In this document: positions 14,468-15,579 of the stretch, piece after piece | How positions within the stretch are numbered: the first letter of the stretch is position 1 | How the letters are laid out: each line of letters opens with the position of its first letter | From: Treponema sp. | GTDB lineage: Bacteria; Spirochaetota; Spirochaetia; Treponematales; Rectinemataceae | Assembly (NCBI GenBank): GCA_017849315.1 | Contig: JAFIHQ010000050.1 | Coordinates: 1-15,579, forward strand | Reading direction: 5' to 3' | DNA length: 15,579 nucleotides | Program-made: the position numbers and the translations under genes | The notes under the pieces: model-generated | The model's database searches: none | Seen by the model: the letters and a program-made list of their open reading frames with translations, nothing else | What the model was told of the DNA's origin: nothing

Positions 14468-14496
14468 TTGCGCTTTATTAAAACTGAGGGTAAACT
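14468..14496 (+). promoter_or_regulatory. Possible promoter of the ugpB-type gene
   Basis: TTGCGC (14468-14473) and TAAACT (14491-14496) are separated by 17 bp. A start near 14503 gives a leader of about 63 nt with a hairpin and a strong ribosome binding site. Both hexamers are imperfect. Confidence 0.35.
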
Positions 14497-14527
14497 CTTT
14501 CTTGCAACAAATACCGATTCTGAAAAG

Positions 14528-14544
14528 GTGGGTCTTGTGCCCAC
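14528..14544 (+). promoter_or_regulatory. Hairpin in the leader just before the ugpB ribosome binding site
   Basis: GTGGG (14528-14532) pairs with CCCAC (14540-14544) around a 7-base loop. It ends 8 nt before AAGGAGG (14553-14559). It has no T-tract, so it is not a typical terminator of the upstream gene. It may stabilise the mRNA or tune translation, but it may also be chance. Confidence 0.3.
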
Positions 14545-14565
14545 AATACTACAAGGAGGCTTTAG

Positions 14566-15579
14566 GTGAAAAAGCTATTCGTACTTATCTGCGCCCTGGT
14601 GCTGGTTTCCGGTGCTTTCGGCCAGACTACGGTAGAGTTTTGGCATGCCATGACCGGCAAGAATGGCGACATGGTCAATTCCGTCTGCGATAAGTTCAAT
14701 GCAAGTCAGAAAGACTACAAGGTCGTTCCGGTTTACAAGGGTTCTTATTCGGACACAATGAACGCCGGTATCGCCGCATTCCGGGCGGGGCAAGCACCTG
14801 CGATTATCCAGGTTTATGAAGTTGGAACAGCAACCATGATGGCGGCAAAAGGCGCCATAAAGCCAGTCTATCAGCTCATGGCAGAGAATAACGAGAATTT
14901 TGATCCAAAAGTATACATACCCGCTATCAGGGCCTATTACTCGACATCCGATGGCAAAATGCTCTCCATGCCTTTCAATAGCTCTACGGCCGTCATGTAC
15001 TATAACAAGGATGCATTCCGCAAGGCGGGGCTCGATCCGGAAAAACCGCCAGTAACCTGGCCCGAATTCTTCGAATATGCAAAGAAACTCAAAGCTTCTG
15101 GCATGGAAGGCGGTTTTACAACCAACTGGATCTCCTGGATTCAGCTCGAAAACTTCTGTGCATGGCATAACCTGCCGTTCGGCACAAGGAACAACGGTTT
15201 CGATGGCCTGGACACCAAGCTAGTCTACAACAATCCTATTGTTATCAAGCATCTTGAGAACATCTACAACCTGAGTAAAGACAAAGTGTTTATTTATGGC
15301 GGCCGTGAAAACAAAGCCAACCCACTCTTTACTTCTGGCCAGGTGGGCATGCACTTTGAGTCCATCGGTGGGTACGGCAATATGAAGGCCAACTGCAAGT
15401 TCGATTTTGGTGTTGCACGCCTGCCATATTATCCAGATGTCCCAGGTGCACCTCAGAACTCTATCATCGGCGGTGCAAGCCTTTGGGTCTTCAATGGCAA
15501 ATCCAAGGCGGAATACAAAGCTGTCGCGGACTTCTTCAGCTTCATTTCTCAGCCTGAGATGCAGGCTTATTGGCATAAG
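14566..15579 (+). CDS. ugpB: UgpB-type sn-glycerol-3-phosphate ABC transporter binding protein, 3' end cut by window edge
   Basis: The 338 codons in the window are open to the edge; the full protein should be about 430 residues. It begins with a signal peptide (MKKLFVLICALVLVSGAFGQ) without a lipobox cysteine, so it is probably periplasmic and soluble. It closely follows E. coli UgpB from memory along its length: VEFWHAMTG, YKVVPVYKG, GIAAFRAGQAPAIIQVYEVG, MPFNSSTAVMYYNKDAFRKAG, WIQLENFCAWHNLPF, NNGFDGLD and QNSIIGGASLWV are all in register. It captures sn-glycerol-3-phosphate or its diesters for an ABC importer, whose permease and ATPase genes probably lie to the right. The start is GTG at 14566, with a strong AAGGAGG 6 nt upstream. 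The GDPD gene lies 120 bp upstream, and a separate promoter is possible. Confidence 0.94.
   Translation, partial: MKKLFVLICALVLVSGAFGQTTVEFWHAMTGKNGDMVNSVCDKFNASQKDYKVVPVYKGSYSDTMNAGIAAFRAGQAPAIIQVYEVGTATMMAAKGAIKPVYQLMAENNENFDPKVYIPAIRAYYSTSDGKMLSMPFNSSTAVMYYNKDAFRKAGLDPEKPPVTWPEFFEYAKKLKASGMEGGFTTNWISWIQLENFCAWHNLPFGTRNNGFDGLDTKLVYNNPIVIKHLENIYNLSKDKVFIYGGRENKANPLFTSGQVGMHFESIGGYGNMKANCKFDFGVARLPYYPDVPGAPQNSIIGGASLWVFNGKSKAEYKAVADFFSFISQPEMQAYWHK

Overview
The window looks like a chromosomal segment of a spirochaete, most likely Treponema-like or a relative. This rests on general gene content (enzyme I with no sugar-PTS neighbours, a LysM/M23 envelope peptidase, an M18 aminopeptidase), on moderate GC, and on mixed ATG/GTG starts. 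It is an inference, because no rRNA or other marker is present. I see no IS element, integrase, tRNA, CRISPR array or phage gene. The content is mostly housekeeping and metabolic.

Layout. (1) Positions 1-5003, minus strand, form a tight cluster read as ptsI (enzyme I), der (ribosome-assembly GTPase), a MerR-type regulator, and an M18 aminopeptidase that runs off the left edge. der and merR share an ATGA overlap, and the merR stop lies just before the aminopeptidase ATG. A good promoter sits directly on the ptsI start codon, so ptsI may be leaderless, and a 9-bp direct repeat with 20-bp period overlaps that promoter. (2) Positions 5083-6033, minus strand, encode a membrane-anchored LysM-LysM-M23 peptidoglycan hydrolase with its own promoter. 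(3) Positions 6297-10406, plus strand, form an overlapping three-gene unit: a DUF362/ferredoxin protein, a class I [4Fe-4S] fumarate hydratase, and an MFS carrier. (4) Positions 10484-11068, minus strand, encode a NUDIX hydrolase, with a degenerate 15-bp tandem repeat upstream. (5) Positions 11187-11749 hold no recognisable gene but several short tandem repeats. (6) Positions 11750-12079, plus strand, encode a four-helix EamA/SMR-like membrane protein. (7) Positions 12095-13468, minus strand, encode a C39-like cysteine peptidase followed by a small hypothetical protein. (8) Positions 13600 to the right edge, plus strand, encode a glycerophosphodiester phosphodiesterase and then a UgpB-type glycerol-3-phosphate binding protein, which together suggest scavenging of glycerophosphodiesters.

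How the parts may work together. The DUF362-fumarase-MFS unit is probably co-translated and may link an iron-sulphur protein and a dicarboxylate enzyme to transport. The GDPD-UgpB pair fits uptake of glycerol-3-phosphate or its diesters. A recurring structural theme is short perfect or near-perfect tandem duplications (10-18 bp) at gene starts, seen at four places. No clearly new defence or mobile system is visible. The best leads are the ptsI promoter architecture, the DUF362-fumarase-MFS unit with a GC-rich patch, and the start-proximal duplications.
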